Shown here in pieces: positions 9,722-18,879 of a stretch of 64,000 nt of DNA (position 1 is the stretch's first letter; the number at the start of each line of letters is the position of its first letter). The notes below the pieces were generated by a model. The model had not been told where the DNA came from. It ran no database searches and saw nothing but the letters and a program-made list of their open reading frames with translations. Source of the DNA: Afipia sp. GAS231 (lineage in GTDB: Bacteria > Pseudomonadota > Alphaproteobacteria > Rhizobiales > Xanthobacteraceae); contig NZ_LT629703.1 in NCBI RefSeq assembly GCF_900103365.1, positions 4,092,001 to 4,156,000 on the forward strand, in the 5' to 3' direction. The translations under genes were made by a program, and so were the position numbers.

Positions 9722-10996
9722 ATGAGCGAGCCAGGCAAAAGTTTGCTATTTTCGTCGGCGGCGAAGCTCGCGGTATTGCTGGCATTCTCCTTTCTCGTCT
9801 GTGCAAGGCTTCCCGACGCGGTAATTCAGGGCCGCTTCTGGGCTGAGGAAGGCCGAATCTATTTCTGGGCGGCTGCGGAGCAGCATTGGTTCGTTGCTTT
9901 AACCACTGTTCACATGGGTTACCTGAATCTCAGCGCCACACTTGGCGCCCTTGCAGCATATTATCTCATGCCAATGGCATCTGCGCCCCACCTCACAATG
10001 CTGATCGCATTGTTGGTTCAATGCTTACCTGTGATCATTTTACTTAACAGCCGCGACGACTGGCTGCAAAACGGCCGATCCCTTGTTTTCGCCATCGTGG
10101 TTATCGCCTTTGCTCCCGCTGTGCTCGAAACGTGGCTTACGACGATCAGCAGTCAGCACCATCTCACGTTGGCTGCGGCTTTGATCCTGTCGCTTGAAGC
10201 GCAGGCGGGTGTCACGGTTGCAGTCTACGGGGGTATCCTATTTCTCGCGGCGCTCAGCGGCCCTGGGACGTGGATGCTGCTTCCGCTTTTTCTTGCCCGT
10301 GCCGTCATCGAACGCAATCGTGCGCGCATCTGTTTCCTGATCTGCATAGCAGCGGGAACAGCCATCGCGGCGCTGTTCTTCGTTCCATCGGACCGAAGCG
10401 TCGGGATGTCACCACTCCTGCTTGGGGCAATCACCTTTCAGAAGCATGTCGCCATCAGCCTGCTACCTCTCCCGCAGGCGAGCGCCATCGGGCGCTTGTT
10501 GACCGAACAGTTCGCAAGCGGAGAGCGTCCGCTGTGGCCGATGCTCCTCTCGATATGCGCATTCAGTCTTCTGTGTTCGGCCGCAATCCGTACGCGATCG
10601 GCCGCGGCGATTTGGCTGATCATGGCCGGTGCGACGTTGGCCGGCGGAAGCTATCTCGGAGCATTGAACGATAAGCTAGGGCTTCTCGACCCCGCGGACG
10701 GCGGAAGGTACGCATTCGCTCCCCAAGCGCTGTTCTCGATTGCGTGCGCGCAGATCGCTTATCGTAGTTCATCCAAGGCCAAGGCGTTCTGGACCGTATT
10801 CCTGGGCTACGTCGTGTTGATTCAGGTGGTCAACCTGCCGCGAGGCAGAGAATTCGACCGCGGGCCCAATTGGTCGGCTGAGGTATCTCGTTTTCAGAGT
10901 GGCGAAACCAACATCTTGAGGATATGGCCTCCCGGATGGGAGTTGGCGTTGTGTGACCGCCCGATGGAAAAACGGCCCAGCGGCTGCTGGCCCTAG
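9722..10996 (+). CDS. Polytopic membrane protein of unknown function
   Basis: A 424-residue protein with roughly nine to ten hydrophobic segments spread over its length, starting with a helix at about residues 12-30 and ending in a short soluble tail. Near the N-terminus GRFWAEEGRIYFWAA precedes a second helix; this layout recalls hydrophobic proteins of the GT-C or O-antigen-polymerase type, but no catalytic motif could be assigned. It begins 52 bp after otsA on the same strand and could be co-transcribed with it. If the otsA locus does make a glycolipid, a membrane-bound transferase or flippase would fit here, but the sequence gives no direct evidence. Confidence 0.75.
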   Translation: MSEPGKSLLFSSAAKLAVLLAFSFLVCARLPDAVIQGRFWAEEGRIYFWAAAEQHWFVALTTVHMGYLNLSATLGALAAYYLMPMASAPHLTMLIALLVQCLPVIILLNSRDDWLQNGRSLVFAIVVIAFAPAVLETWLTTISSQHHLTLAAALILSLEAQAGVTVAVYGGILFLAALSGPGTWMLLPLFLARAVIERNRARICFLICIAAGTAIAALFFVPSDRSVGMSPLLLGAITFQKHVAISLLPLPQASAIGRLLTEQFASGERPLWPMLLSICAFSLLCSAAIRTRSAAAIWLIMAGATLAGGSYLGALNDKLGLLDPADGGRYAFAPQALFSIACAQIAYRSSSKAKAFWTVFLGYVVLIQVVNLPRGREFDRGPNWSAEVSRFQSGETNILRIWPPGWELALCDRPMEKRPSGCWP

Positions 10997-11137
10997 GATC
11001 AGGGAATGTCTCAGCGCTCAATTTGGGGCGCCCCGGCCCGCGACGGCGGGCCGTACCGACCCTGCCTGGTCCAAACGAGCCTTAGACTTCGGTTGCAAGC
11101 CAAATTATGCTCGCCCCGATCTTGCTGGGGGCATGCC

Positions 11138-12394
11138 ATGAAATTCCGCGTTGTTGCCATCGTAGCGCTGTGGGTTGCGATGTTTGCCGGTTCGAATGCG
11201 GAGGCGGGCGGGCCTTACGGTTCGATCAATATTGGAAATTGGAAGGGCGGGGCTTACACCGACCAGACCGGCGCGTTTACGCACTGTGCGGCTGGCAGCC
11301 AGTACGCCAGCGGCATCTATTTCATGGTGATGATCGACAAAGGCGGGGGATGGAGCCTCGCGCTTGCTCACGACAAGTGGTCACTGAAGACGGGAGAAGC
11401 TTTTCCACTCACCCTTACCTTTGATGGCCAGCAGCCTTTCAACGTTCACGGCGTGCCGATTGCCGAAAAGCTGGTCCGTGTCCCGATGCCGATCACTTCG
11501 TCGCTGATCACCCAGTTTCGAAAGGCGAGGGCCATGACGGCCTATACGCAGGGGCAGCTTTTCCAGTTCAATCTCGATCAGACCGCGCAGTTGCTGCCGG
11601 CGGTGTTGAACTGCGTCGAGAAGACCAGGCGGGGCGGTATCGCCAATGTCGGCGATTTCGTCGTGCCCGCCGTCAAGCCGGTGGTCGCAAACACGACGGA
11701 GCCGTCGGGCGCTCAACCGGCGAAGCCCGACAAACTCTTTACCCAGACCGGCACCGGTTTCCTCGTCAGCACCAACGGGCATGTCGTGACCAACCAGCAT
11801 GTCGTCGACGGCTGCGTCGGGGATATTCAGGGCAATCTGACCGGTGAGGCGCCCGCCACGCTGCGTGTCGTTTCCACCGACGAGACCAATGACCTCGCGC
11901 TGCTTCAGGTGCCCGGCTCGTTCAAGGAGGTCGCCAAGATCAAGGACAAAGCGGTCCAGTCCGGCGATAGCGTCATTGCGATCGGTTTTCCGTTCCATGG
12001 ACTGCTCACTTCCGATTTCACGGTCACGACGGGCATCGTCAGCTCGCTCAGCGGCCTGCTGAACGACACGCGCTTCCTGCAGATCAGCGCCGCCGTTCAA
12101 CCCGGCAACAGCGGCGGGCCGCTGCTGGCGGCCAGCGGCGATGTGGTCGGCGTGGTGGCGGCAAAATTGAATGCACTGAAGGTCGTGAGAGCAACGGGCA
12201 GCATCCCGGAGAATATCAATTTCGCGATCAAGACGGGCGCGCTGCGGGATTTTCTCGATAACAGCGTGGTGCCGTACCAGATCTCCGACGCCAAAACCGA
12301 ACTGAAGACGACAGACATTGCTCGCAATGCAAGGGCATTTACCCTTTTGATTTCCTGCAAGGCAAAACCAAAGAACGAGACCGCCAAGAATTAG
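11138..12394 (+). CDS. Exported trypsin-like serine protease (HtrA/trypsin_2 fold)
   Basis: A 418-residue protein with a Sec signal peptide ending near AEA-GG at residue 23, so it is probably periplasmic. The C-terminal half has a complete triad: His221 in NQHVVDGC, Asp252 in TNDLALL and Ser325 in GNSGGP. The first 190 residues form an unassigned N-terminal domain, and there is no PDZ domain, so this is not classical DegP. The start at 11138 gives the signal peptide and is preceded by GGGGG about 6 bases upstream; earlier in-frame starts add a non-signal leader. The protease-domain coding region has a partial copy 1.5 kb downstream at 13244-13345. Confidence 0.88.
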   Translation: MKFRVVAIVALWVAMFAGSNAEAGGPYGSINIGNWKGGAYTDQTGAFTHCAAGSQYASGIYFMVMIDKGGGWSLALAHDKWSLKTGEAFPLTLTFDGQQPFNVHGVPIAEKLVRVPMPITSSLITQFRKARAMTAYTQGQLFQFNLDQTAQLLPAVLNCVEKTRRGGIANVGDFVVPAVKPVVANTTEPSGAQPAKPDKLFTQTGTGFLVSTNGHVVTNQHVVDGCVGDIQGNLTGEAPATLRVVSTDETNDLALLQVPGSFKEVAKIKDKAVQSGDSVIAIGFPFHGLLTSDFTVTTGIVSSLSGLLNDTRFLQISAAVQPGNSGGPLLAASGDVVGVVAAKLNALKVVRATGSIPENINFAIKTGALRDFLDNSVVPYQISDAKTELKTTDIARNARAFTLLISCKAKPKNETAKN

Positions 12395-12517
12395 GGGCGG
12401 AATACCGCTCCGCGTGTTTCCTCACTAGCCATCCCCCGATCTCCCGCGTAAGTAACCGGGATGAAAGCAAAACCTGATGCGTCGTGCACAGCGCCGCGCA
12501 TCTCGGAGAGATGATCC

Positions 12518-13270
12518 GTGGACCGGCACGATATCGGCGGACTCGACAAGCTGAAGGTCCGTATTCAGGCCTTGCGTGCCAAGACCATCGACAATGGTTG
12601 CACCGAGGACGAGGCGATGTCGGCGGCCGCCAAGGTCGCCGAGTTGCTCGATCGCTACGACCTGTCACTCACCGACGTCGAGCTGCGCGCGACGCCATGC
12701 GAGCGGCGTGTCTATGAGACCCATCGCAAGAAGCGAATTCCTCTCGACGACTGCATCGGCGCGATCGCTCATTTCTGTGATTGCCGGGTCTGGCGCGAGA
12801 AGGATGCGGCTGGCGAGAGCAGCTATGTTTTCTTTGGTCTGCGCCCGGATATCGAGGTCGCGCATTATCTGACCGAGCTGATCGACGCCGCGGTGCGCGC
12901 CGAGCTCGGTCGCTTCAAGACCTCGGCCGATTACGGCCAGTTGCGGCACCAGGAGCGGCATCTGGCCAACGCCTCGTTCGCGCTGGGGATGGTGGCTTCG
13001 ATTGCGGACAAGCTGATGGCGATGAAGGCCAGTCGCGATGATGTCAACCACAGCACGGGCCGCGGGCTGGTTGTCCTCAAGACCTCGGTGGTCGATGCCG
13101 AATTCGACAAGCTCAACATGAAGCTGCGGACACTGCGCAGCAATAGCCGGATGGTGTCGATGATGGCCTATGAAGCCGGCGGCGCCGCCGGCGTGTCGGT
13201 GGCCATCAATCCGGGCATCAACGAGGTGCCGCCAAGGGCCGCCGGGCGCACAGCCGGCAAAGCCCGATAA
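12518..13270 (+). CDS. DUF2786 domain protein
   Basis: A 250-residue cytoplasmic protein. The first 45 residues match the DUF2786 pattern (KLKVRIQALRAKTIDNGCTEDEA followed by AAKVAELLDRYDL), and the rest matches the DUF7168-like partner region of phage- and plasmid-associated proteins of unknown role. It starts at a GTG preceded by CGGAGAG seven bases upstream. The last dozen codons (PRAAGRTAGKAR) run into DNA that is a copy of the upstream protease gene, so the original C-terminus has probably been replaced by out-of-frame duplicate sequence. Function is unknown. Confidence 0.82.
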   Translation: MDRHDIGGLDKLKVRIQALRAKTIDNGCTEDEAMSAAAKVAELLDRYDLSLTDVELRATPCERRVYETHRKKRIPLDDCIGAIAHFCDCRVWREKDAAGESSYVFFGLRPDIEVAHYLTELIDAAVRAELGRFKTSADYGQLRHQERHLANASFALGMVASIADKLMAMKASRDDVNHSTGRGLVVLKTSVVDAEFDKLNMKLRTLRSNSRMVSMMAYEAGGAAGVSVAINPGINEVPPRAAGRTAGKAR

Positions 13271-13345
13271 ACTGTTTGACCAGACCGGCACCGGTTTCCT
13301 CGTCAACATGAACGGTACGCTGTCGCCAACCAGCCCCGGCCACGG
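13244..13345 (+). pseudogene. Fragment duplicated from the upstream serine protease gene
   Basis: Bases 13244 onward are nearly identical to 11707 onward, inside the protease gene: both read GGGCGC followed by near-matching sequence, including the shared 20-base block CAGACCGGCACCGGTTTCCT. In the right frame the fragment encodes AQPAKPDKLFDQTGTGFLV, matching AQPAKPDKLFTQTGTGFLV of the intact protein. It loses homology just before the catalytic histidine and has no start of its own. It overlaps the end of the DUF2786 gene in a different frame. Confidence 0.85.
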
Positions 13346-13389
13346 TGCGCGGCGACGTCGTTGACGACGGCGTCCGGCGCACGGGCCTT

Positions 13390-13441
13390 GCTTTGCAGCG
13401 CCGCCGATGAAGCCGTCGGCGCCGGTGAGGAAGGTGCGCAT
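13390..13441 (-). pseudogene. N-terminal remnant of an NAD-dependent epimerase/SDR gene
   Basis: A minus-strand ATG at 13441, preceded by AGAAGGTG, opens with the residues MRTFLTGADGFIGGA. This is the Rossmann GxxGFIG start of extended short-chain dehydrogenases. Homology is lost after about 16 residues and the frame continues into low-complexity arginine-rich sequence, so only the 5' end of the gene survives. It lies directly beyond the protease fragment, marking this 250 bp as a junction of rearranged pieces. Confidence 0.5.
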
Positions 13442-13628
13442 GGGTTCACCTTCTCGTCGTCGCAGAATCGAAGCCGCGCTGCATTGCGACTAGGCCGAAG
13501 GTTGCAACGGCCCCACCGGATTGCCATTGGCAAATGGAATCCGGAAGGGTTACGGTGGCGGGCATTGGCCAAAGGCATCCAAGAATGCCGGTTATCAAGG
13601 CACGTTCATATTGTCTGGGAGGACACGC

Positions 13629-14882
13629 ATGGAAAAGCCGCAACGGCCCCGGTCGGTCGATCGCAGGACTATTCTCAAGACCAGCGCCGCCATCGCGGCG
13701 GTGCAGGTTGTTTCGCCCTTCATCATCACTGCCCGCGGCGAAACGCCGGTGCGGATCGGCATGGTAGATCCCCTGACCGGCGTCTATGCCGCCATCGCGC
13801 AGGGCGAAGTGGTGGGCGCAAAATTCGCCGCCGAAGAAATCAACAAGAAAGGCGGCATCCTGGGCCGGCCGGTCGAACTCCTGATTGAGGACTCGGCCAA
13901 TGATGTCGGCACCGGAGTGCAGAAAACGCGCAAGCTGATCGAGCGCGACAATGTGAGCTTCATTATCGGCGACGTGAATTCCGGCATCGCGATCGCGATG
14001 GCGCAGGTCACCAGCGAAAAGAAGGTGCTCCATATCGTCTCCGGTGGACACACCGATCCGATAACGGGCACCAACTGCTCGTGGAATGTGTTCCGGGTCT
14101 GCAACTCCACCACCATGGACGCCAACGCCGTCGCCTCCACGCTGATGGAGAAGTTCGGCAAGAAATGGTACTTCCTGACACCCGACTATGCCTATGGCCA
14201 TTCAGTGCAAGCCGGCTTCGAAAAGCTGCTGAAAGCCGCCGGTGGCACCTCTTCCGGCGCGCTGGTGCCGCTGGGCACGGCGGATTACTCCGCCTATCTG
14301 ATCCAGGCGAAGGCCTTTGGCCCGCAGGTGCTGATCAACGTCATGGGCGGCGGCGACCAGGTCTCGAGCCTCAAGCAGTTCGTCCAGTTTGGCCTCGACA
14401 AGCAGATGGCGGTCGGCGGCACCCTGTTCGAGCTGGAAGGCATCCGCGCCGTGCCGGACGGTGCGCGGGTCGGATGGTGGACCATGGAATGGTGGTGGGA
14501 CCAGCCAGGCGTGCCGCATGTCGCGGAATTCAACGCCTCGATCAAGAAGATTACAGGCGTCGCGGCGACGGCGCGCAACTGGTTCGGTTATGCGTCGGTG
14601 CAGACGCTGGCGCTGATCGCGAACCAGGAAAAGACGCTTGATGCGCCAAAACTCGCGCATGCGCTTGAAGGGTTTAAGCTGCCGCCCGAGGTCGCTTTGC
14701 AACCGGGCGCGCCCGCGTTCCGTGCCGGCGACCATGAATTGATGAGCACGGTGTTCGTCGGCGAGGCGCATCCGCCGCAGGGCGACCCGGACAACATGTT
14801 CACGGTGAAAAACCCCATCCCCGGCGAAAAAGCCGCCGGACCGGTCGAAAACACCGGCTGCAAGATCCAGTGGCCGGCCTGA
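13629..14882 (+). CDS. ABC transporter substrate-binding protein, Tat-exported (first of a tandem pair)
   Basis: A 417-residue periplasmic binding protein of the leucine/amide/urea (peripla_BP_6) family. The N-terminus has a twin-arginine signal (DRRTILK followed by a hydrophobic stretch and ARGE), so it is probably folded before export. The mature start RIGMVDPLTGVYA and the segment EDSANDVGTGVQKTRKLIE are typical of the family. The start at 13629 is supported by GGGAGG six bases upstream. It lies ahead of a close paralogue and of livHMGF, with which it forms a plausible operon. The ligand cannot be read from the sequence; relatives bind amides, urea, short-chain amino acids or aromatic acids. 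Confidence 0.92.
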   Translation: MEKPQRPRSVDRRTILKTSAAIAAVQVVSPFIITARGETPVRIGMVDPLTGVYAAIAQGEVVGAKFAAEEINKKGGILGRPVELLIEDSANDVGTGVQKTRKLIERDNVSFIIGDVNSGIAIAMAQVTSEKKVLHIVSGGHTDPITGTNCSWNVFRVCNSTTMDANAVASTLMEKFGKKWYFLTPDYAYGHSVQAGFEKLLKAAGGTSSGALVPLGTADYSAYLIQAKAFGPQVLINVMGGGDQVSSLKQFVQFGLDKQMAVGGTLFELEGIRAVPDGARVGWWTMEWWWDQPGVPHVAEFNASIKKITGVAATARNWFGYASVQTLALIANQEKTLDAPKLAHALEGFKLPPEVALQPGAPAFRAGDHELMSTVFVGEAHPPQGDPDNMFTVKNPIPGEKAAGPVENTGCKIQWPA

Positions 14883-14983
14883 ATACCAACGGATGACGCC
14901 TGATGCCTGACCGCACCACGCGAAATGATTCTGCAACAGGAATAACGCCGCAACGAAGAACCGGCGTCCCAATGAGGAATCCC

Positions 14984-16240
14984 ATGACGACTTTCACCCC
15001 GAAATTCGACCGCCGCACGCTCATCACAGGCGCCGCCGCGCTCGGCGCATTCCAGGTAGCCTCCCCCTTCATCATCCAGGCCCGCGGTGAAACAGCGATC
15101 CGGATCGGCATGGTCGATCCTCTCACCGGCGTCTATGCCGCGCCCGCCGGCAACGAGGTGATGGGCGCCAAGCTTGCCGTCGAGCAGATGAACGCTAAGG
15201 GTGGCATTCTCGGGCGCCAGGTCGAATTGCTGGTGGAGGATTCCGCCAACGACGTCGGGACGGGCGTGCAGAAGGCGCGCAAGCTGATCGAGCGTGACCA
15301 GGTCAATTTCATGATCGGCGACGTCAACTCCGGCATCGCCGCCGCCATAGCCCAGGTTACCGCCGAAAAGAAGATCCTGCACATCGTCTCCGGCGGCCAT
15401 ACCGACTCGATCACCGGCAAGGACTGCAAGTGGAACGTGTTCCGCGTTTGCAACACCACGCGGATGGAAGCGAATTCAGTGTCGAGCGTGTTGTTCGGCA
15501 AGTATGGGAAGAAATGGCACTTCATCACGCCCGACTATGCGTTCGGCCACACACTGTATGAGGCCTGCACCGACGATTTGAAAAAGCTCGGCGGCACTGT
15601 CTCCGGCAATGAGCTCACGCCGCTCGGCACCACGGATTTCTCGGCCTACCTGATCAAGGCGCGCGCGGCCAATCCGGACGTGCTGATCCTGCTGGTGCAG
15701 GGTTCCGACATGATCAACTGCCTCAAGCAGGTTGTGCAGTTCGGGCTCAACAAGCAGATCCATGTCGCGGGAACGCAGCAGGAACTGGAATCGCTCGCCG
15801 CGCTGCCGCCGGAGGCGCGCATAGGTGTCTGGATGTTCGAATGGTACTGGAAACAGCCGGGCGTGGCGGGTGTCGATAAATTTGTTGCCGACGTTCGCAA
15901 AGTGAATAAGGGCAACGTGCCGACCGCGCGGCACTGGTTCGGCTACGCCTCGGCGATGTCCTTTGCCCTGGTGGCAAACCAGGAAAAGACGCTCGACGCG
16001 GTCAAGCTTGCGGCGGCGCTGGAGAATTTCGAGCTGCCGGACGACGTCAAGCTGCAGCCGAACAAGGTTTACTACCGCAAGGGCGATCATCAACTGATGA
16101 CATCCTCCTTCGTCGGCGAGGCGCAGTCGACAGGCAAGGACGACCCGGAAGACCTGTACCGTGTCGACGTCGTCGTGCCCGGCGACAAGACGGCGCCCGC
16201 CGTTGAAGAGACCGGTTGCAAAGTCCAGTGGCCGGCCTGA
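14984..16240 (+). CDS. ABC transporter substrate-binding protein, Tat-exported (second of a tandem pair)
   Basis: A 418-residue paralogue of the preceding gene: both share the twin-arginine leader, the ARGE cleavage region and the mature beginning IRIGMVDPLTGVYAA, and both end in CK(I/V)QWPA. A local duplication is the simplest explanation. The start at 14984 is chosen because a GAGGA lies six bases ahead; an ATG at 14972 is an alternative. The signal is DRRTLITGAAALG. The gene precedes livH by 73 bp. The two proteins probably present different or overlapping ligands to one membrane complex. Confidence 0.92.
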   Translation: MTTFTPKFDRRTLITGAAALGAFQVASPFIIQARGETAIRIGMVDPLTGVYAAPAGNEVMGAKLAVEQMNAKGGILGRQVELLVEDSANDVGTGVQKARKLIERDQVNFMIGDVNSGIAAAIAQVTAEKKILHIVSGGHTDSITGKDCKWNVFRVCNTTRMEANSVSSVLFGKYGKKWHFITPDYAFGHTLYEACTDDLKKLGGTVSGNELTPLGTTDFSAYLIKARAANPDVLILLVQGSDMINCLKQVVQFGLNKQIHVAGTQQELESLAALPPEARIGVWMFEWYWKQPGVAGVDKFVADVRKVNKGNVPTARHWFGYASAMSFALVANQEKTLDAVKLAAALENFELPDDVKLQPNKVYYRKGDHQLMTSSFVGEAQSTGKDDPEDLYRVDVVVPGDKTAPAVEETGCKVQWPA

Positions 16241-16313
16241 CCATGAAATTCGTCACGACAGCGATCCCGGGAGCGCTTCACGGGTCGTGTTCATTGTCCC
16301 CGTCCGGTGCTCC

Positions 16314-17183
16314 ATGACACTGCTGCTTCTGTTCAACATCACCAACGGGCTCATCGTCGGCGCGTTCTACGTGCTGATGGCGCTGGGCCTCTCGCTCATT
16401 CTCAACCTCAGCAACACGATCAATTTCGCCCATGGCGGATTTCTCGTCATTGGCGGCTACATCGCCTATGCGATCACGCCCTATGTCGGCTTCTGGGGTG
16501 CGCTGCTGATCGCGCCGCCTTTGACCGCCGTGATCGGACTTGCGGTCGAACGAGTGCTGATCCGACCGCTCTACGGACGCGATCCCCTGTACAGCCTGCT
16601 TTTGACCTTCGGCCTCGCCTTCATCATCGAGGATGGAACCCGCTTTATCTTCGGTCCGCAAGGCAAACCCGTCACCATTCCGGCATTCCTGGCGCAGCCC
16701 CTGAGCGGTGATTTTTTCTTCATCACCGGCTACCGCCTGTTCATGGTAGCTGTGGTATTCATCGCCGTCGCAGCGCTTTTTCTGCTGCTGCGCTATACAC
16801 GGCTGGGCATCCGCATCCGCGCCGGCACGCTCGATCTCGAGACCGTCGCGGCCCTCGGGATTAACGTCGGACTGCTGCGCTCCCTCAATTTCGCGGTTGG
16901 CATTTACCTGGCCGGTCTCAGCGGCGTTCTCGCCGCCGGGCAATTGGGGCTCGAGCCGACCATGGGGACCGGCCTTCTGATGCCGAGCTTCATTGCCATT
17001 ATCGTCGGCGGTATTGGCAGCTTGCCGGGGACGTTGCTCGGAGGCCTGTTGATCGGGCTGGCCTCGGGATTGACCGCGGTGTTCCTGCCCGCGGCCAGCG
17101 AAGCCGTCATTTATGTCATGATGGCGGTCGTCCTTCTGATACGTCCGCGCGGCTTGCTGGGCGAGGAAGGAATGATGTCTTGA
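16314..17183 (+). CDS. livH: Branched-chain amino acid-type ABC transporter permease LivH
   Basis: A 289-residue inner-membrane permease with about eight hydrophobic helices. The N-terminal GLIVGAFYVLMALGLSLIL and NTINFAHGGFLVIGG are the conserved start of LivH permeases, and the C-terminal LIRPRGLLGEEG is also typical. It pairs with LivM, translated from a start that overlaps its stop. An in-frame extension upstream to 16161 has no family similarity, so the ATG at 16314 is used. Confidence 0.93.
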   Translation: MTLLLLFNITNGLIVGAFYVLMALGLSLILNLSNTINFAHGGFLVIGGYIAYAITPYVGFWGALLIAPPLTAVIGLAVERVLIRPLYGRDPLYSLLLTFGLAFIIEDGTRFIFGPQGKPVTIPAFLAQPLSGDFFFITGYRLFMVAVVFIAVAALFLLLRYTRLGIRIRAGTLDLETVAALGINVGLLRSLNFAVGIYLAGLSGVLAAGQLGLEPTMGTGLLMPSFIAIIVGGIGSLPGTLLGGLLIGLASGLTAVFLPAASEAVIYVMMAVVLLIRPRGLLGEEGMMS

Positions 17184-18133
17184 CGTCGGAACAGACCCGC
17201 AAGCTGATCGTCCTCGCGGCGATCTGGGCAGCCTTGATCTTCGCCCCCTACTGGATGGTGCCGCTCGGCGGTTATACCGCTCTGGCCACCCGCGTGCTGG
17301 TGCTTGGCCTCGCGGCGATGTCGGTGAATTTTCTGCTTGGATTCACCGGCGTACTATCGTTCGGGCATGCCGCTTATTTCGGGCTCGGCGCCTACGGCGC
17401 CGGGCTGACGCTCAAATTCCTGGCGCCGAGCACGCCACTGGCGCTTCTGATGGGCATGCTGCTGGGAGGCCTTTGCGGTGCCATCCTCGGCACACTGATC
17501 GTGCGCCGCCGCGGCGTCTACTTCGCGATGGTGACGATCGCCTTTGGCCAGGTATTCTACTACATCGCTTTTCAGTGGAGTTCGGTAACGGGCGGCGATG
17601 ACGGCCTGCGCGGCTTCTCGCGTCAACCGCTCGACTTCGGTTTGTTCAAGTTCGACATCCTGTCGAATGCCAACAATTTCTATTTCTTCGTCCTGTTCTG
17701 TTTCGCGCTTGCGGTCGGTGCCATGGGGTTCATCCTGCGCTCGCCGTTCGGGCGCACCATGATTGCGATCCGCGAGAACGAGCGGCGTTCGCGCTTTCTG
17801 GGACTTCCCGTCGAGCGGCACATCTGGATCGCCTTTACCCTGTCATGCTTCTTCATGGGATTTGCCGGGGCTCTCTATGCACTGGTCAATAATTTTGCCG
17901 ATCCGAAAGGCCTGCATTACAGCCAATCCGGCGATTTCGTCATGATGGCGGTAATGGGCGGCATGCGCAGCTTCTGGGGACCGCTGCTCGGCGCAACCGT
18001 GTTCGTTGTGCTGCAGGATTATTTGTCCAGTGTTACCGTCAACTGGATGTCGTTCGTTGGACTGCTGTTCGTCCTTGTGGTGCTGTTCTTTCCGCGCGGC
18101 CTGCTCGGTTTCCTGCAACGGAGCAAGGCATGA
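17180..18133 (+). CDS. livM: Branched-chain amino acid-type ABC transporter permease LivM
   Basis: A 317-residue polytopic permease. NFLLGFTGVLSFGHAAYFGLGAYGAG and FGRTMIAIRENERRS are LivM family landmarks; the latter is the cytoplasmic loop that contacts the ATPases. The start is a TTG overlapping the livH stop by four bases, with GAGGAAGG about nine bases upstream, so translation is probably coupled. The C-terminus has the usual FPRGLLG. Confidence 0.93.
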   Translation: MTSEQTRKLIVLAAIWAALIFAPYWMVPLGGYTALATRVLVLGLAAMSVNFLLGFTGVLSFGHAAYFGLGAYGAGLTLKFLAPSTPLALLMGMLLGGLCGAILGTLIVRRRGVYFAMVTIAFGQVFYYIAFQWSSVTGGDDGLRGFSRQPLDFGLFKFDILSNANNFYFFVLFCFALAVGAMGFILRSPFGRTMIAIRENERRSRFLGLPVERHIWIAFTLSCFFMGFAGALYALVNNFADPKGLHYSQSGDFVMMAVMGGMRSFWGPLLGATVFVVLQDYLSSVTVNWMSFVGLLFVLVVLFFPRGLLGFLQRSKA

Positions 18134-18879
18134 ACGTTCTCGAAATCGCCAACGTCATCAAGCGCTTTGGCAACCTCGTGGCGGTGCGCGAGGTATCGCT
18201 GAATGTGGCCAAGGGCGAACTATGCGCCATCATAGGGCCGAACGGCGCGGGAAAGACCACTTTCTTCAACCTGATCTCGGGATTCTTTCCGCCCACCGCC
18301 GGCACCATCACCTTCGACGGCAGTGACATCACCAAACTGTCGACACATGAGCGCGTCACCCGCGGCATGGCGCGCACCTTCCAGATCACCGAGATTTTTC
18401 CCGAACTCACGGTGTTCGAAAACGTCCGCATCGCCGCCGAAGTCGCCAGCGGATATCGTTTGCGGCCGTGGATCAACCGCTCGGAACAGGCGCAGGTCTA
18501 TTCCCGCGTCGAAGAGACGCTCAAGCTGGTGTCACTGGAAACCAAGACCGACCGGCTGGTCGGTGAACTCGCCCACGGCGACCAGCGTGCTGCTGAGATC
18601 GCGATGGCGCTCGCGCTGAAACCGCATCTGCTGCTGCTCGACGAGCCAACCGCCGGCATGGGCGACCAGGAGACGTTCCAGATCACGCAATTGATCCGCC
18701 GCCTGCACCGCGACAGCAACTACACCATCGTGCTGATCGAACACGACATGCGCGTGGTGTTTCATCTTGCCGACCGTATCTGCGTGCTCGATCAGGGCAA
18801 GATGCTGGCGCAGGGCACGCCACAGGAAATCGCCGCCAACGAGACCGTTCAGGCGGCCTATCTGGGCACCGCCGCATGA
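18130..18879 (+). CDS. livG: ABC transporter ATPase LivG
   Basis: A 249-residue ATPase with Walker A GPNGAGKTT and Walker B LLLLDEPTAGM, which carries the glycine-methionine ending usual for LivG, and an EHDM switch histidine. The signature motif is unusual: VGELAHGDQRAAEIA in place of LSGGQ, a form seen in LivG proteins of this transporter subgroup. Its ATG overlaps the livM stop (ATGA). It powers import together with LivF. Confidence 0.93.
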   Translation: MNVLEIANVIKRFGNLVAVREVSLNVAKGELCAIIGPNGAGKTTFFNLISGFFPPTAGTITFDGSDITKLSTHERVTRGMARTFQITEIFPELTVFENVRIAAEVASGYRLRPWINRSEQAQVYSRVEETLKLVSLETKTDRLVGELAHGDQRAAEIAMALALKPHLLLLDEPTAGMGDQETFQITQLIRRLHRDSNYTIVLIEHDMRVVFHLADRICVLDQGKMLAQGTPQEIAANETVQAAYLGTAA

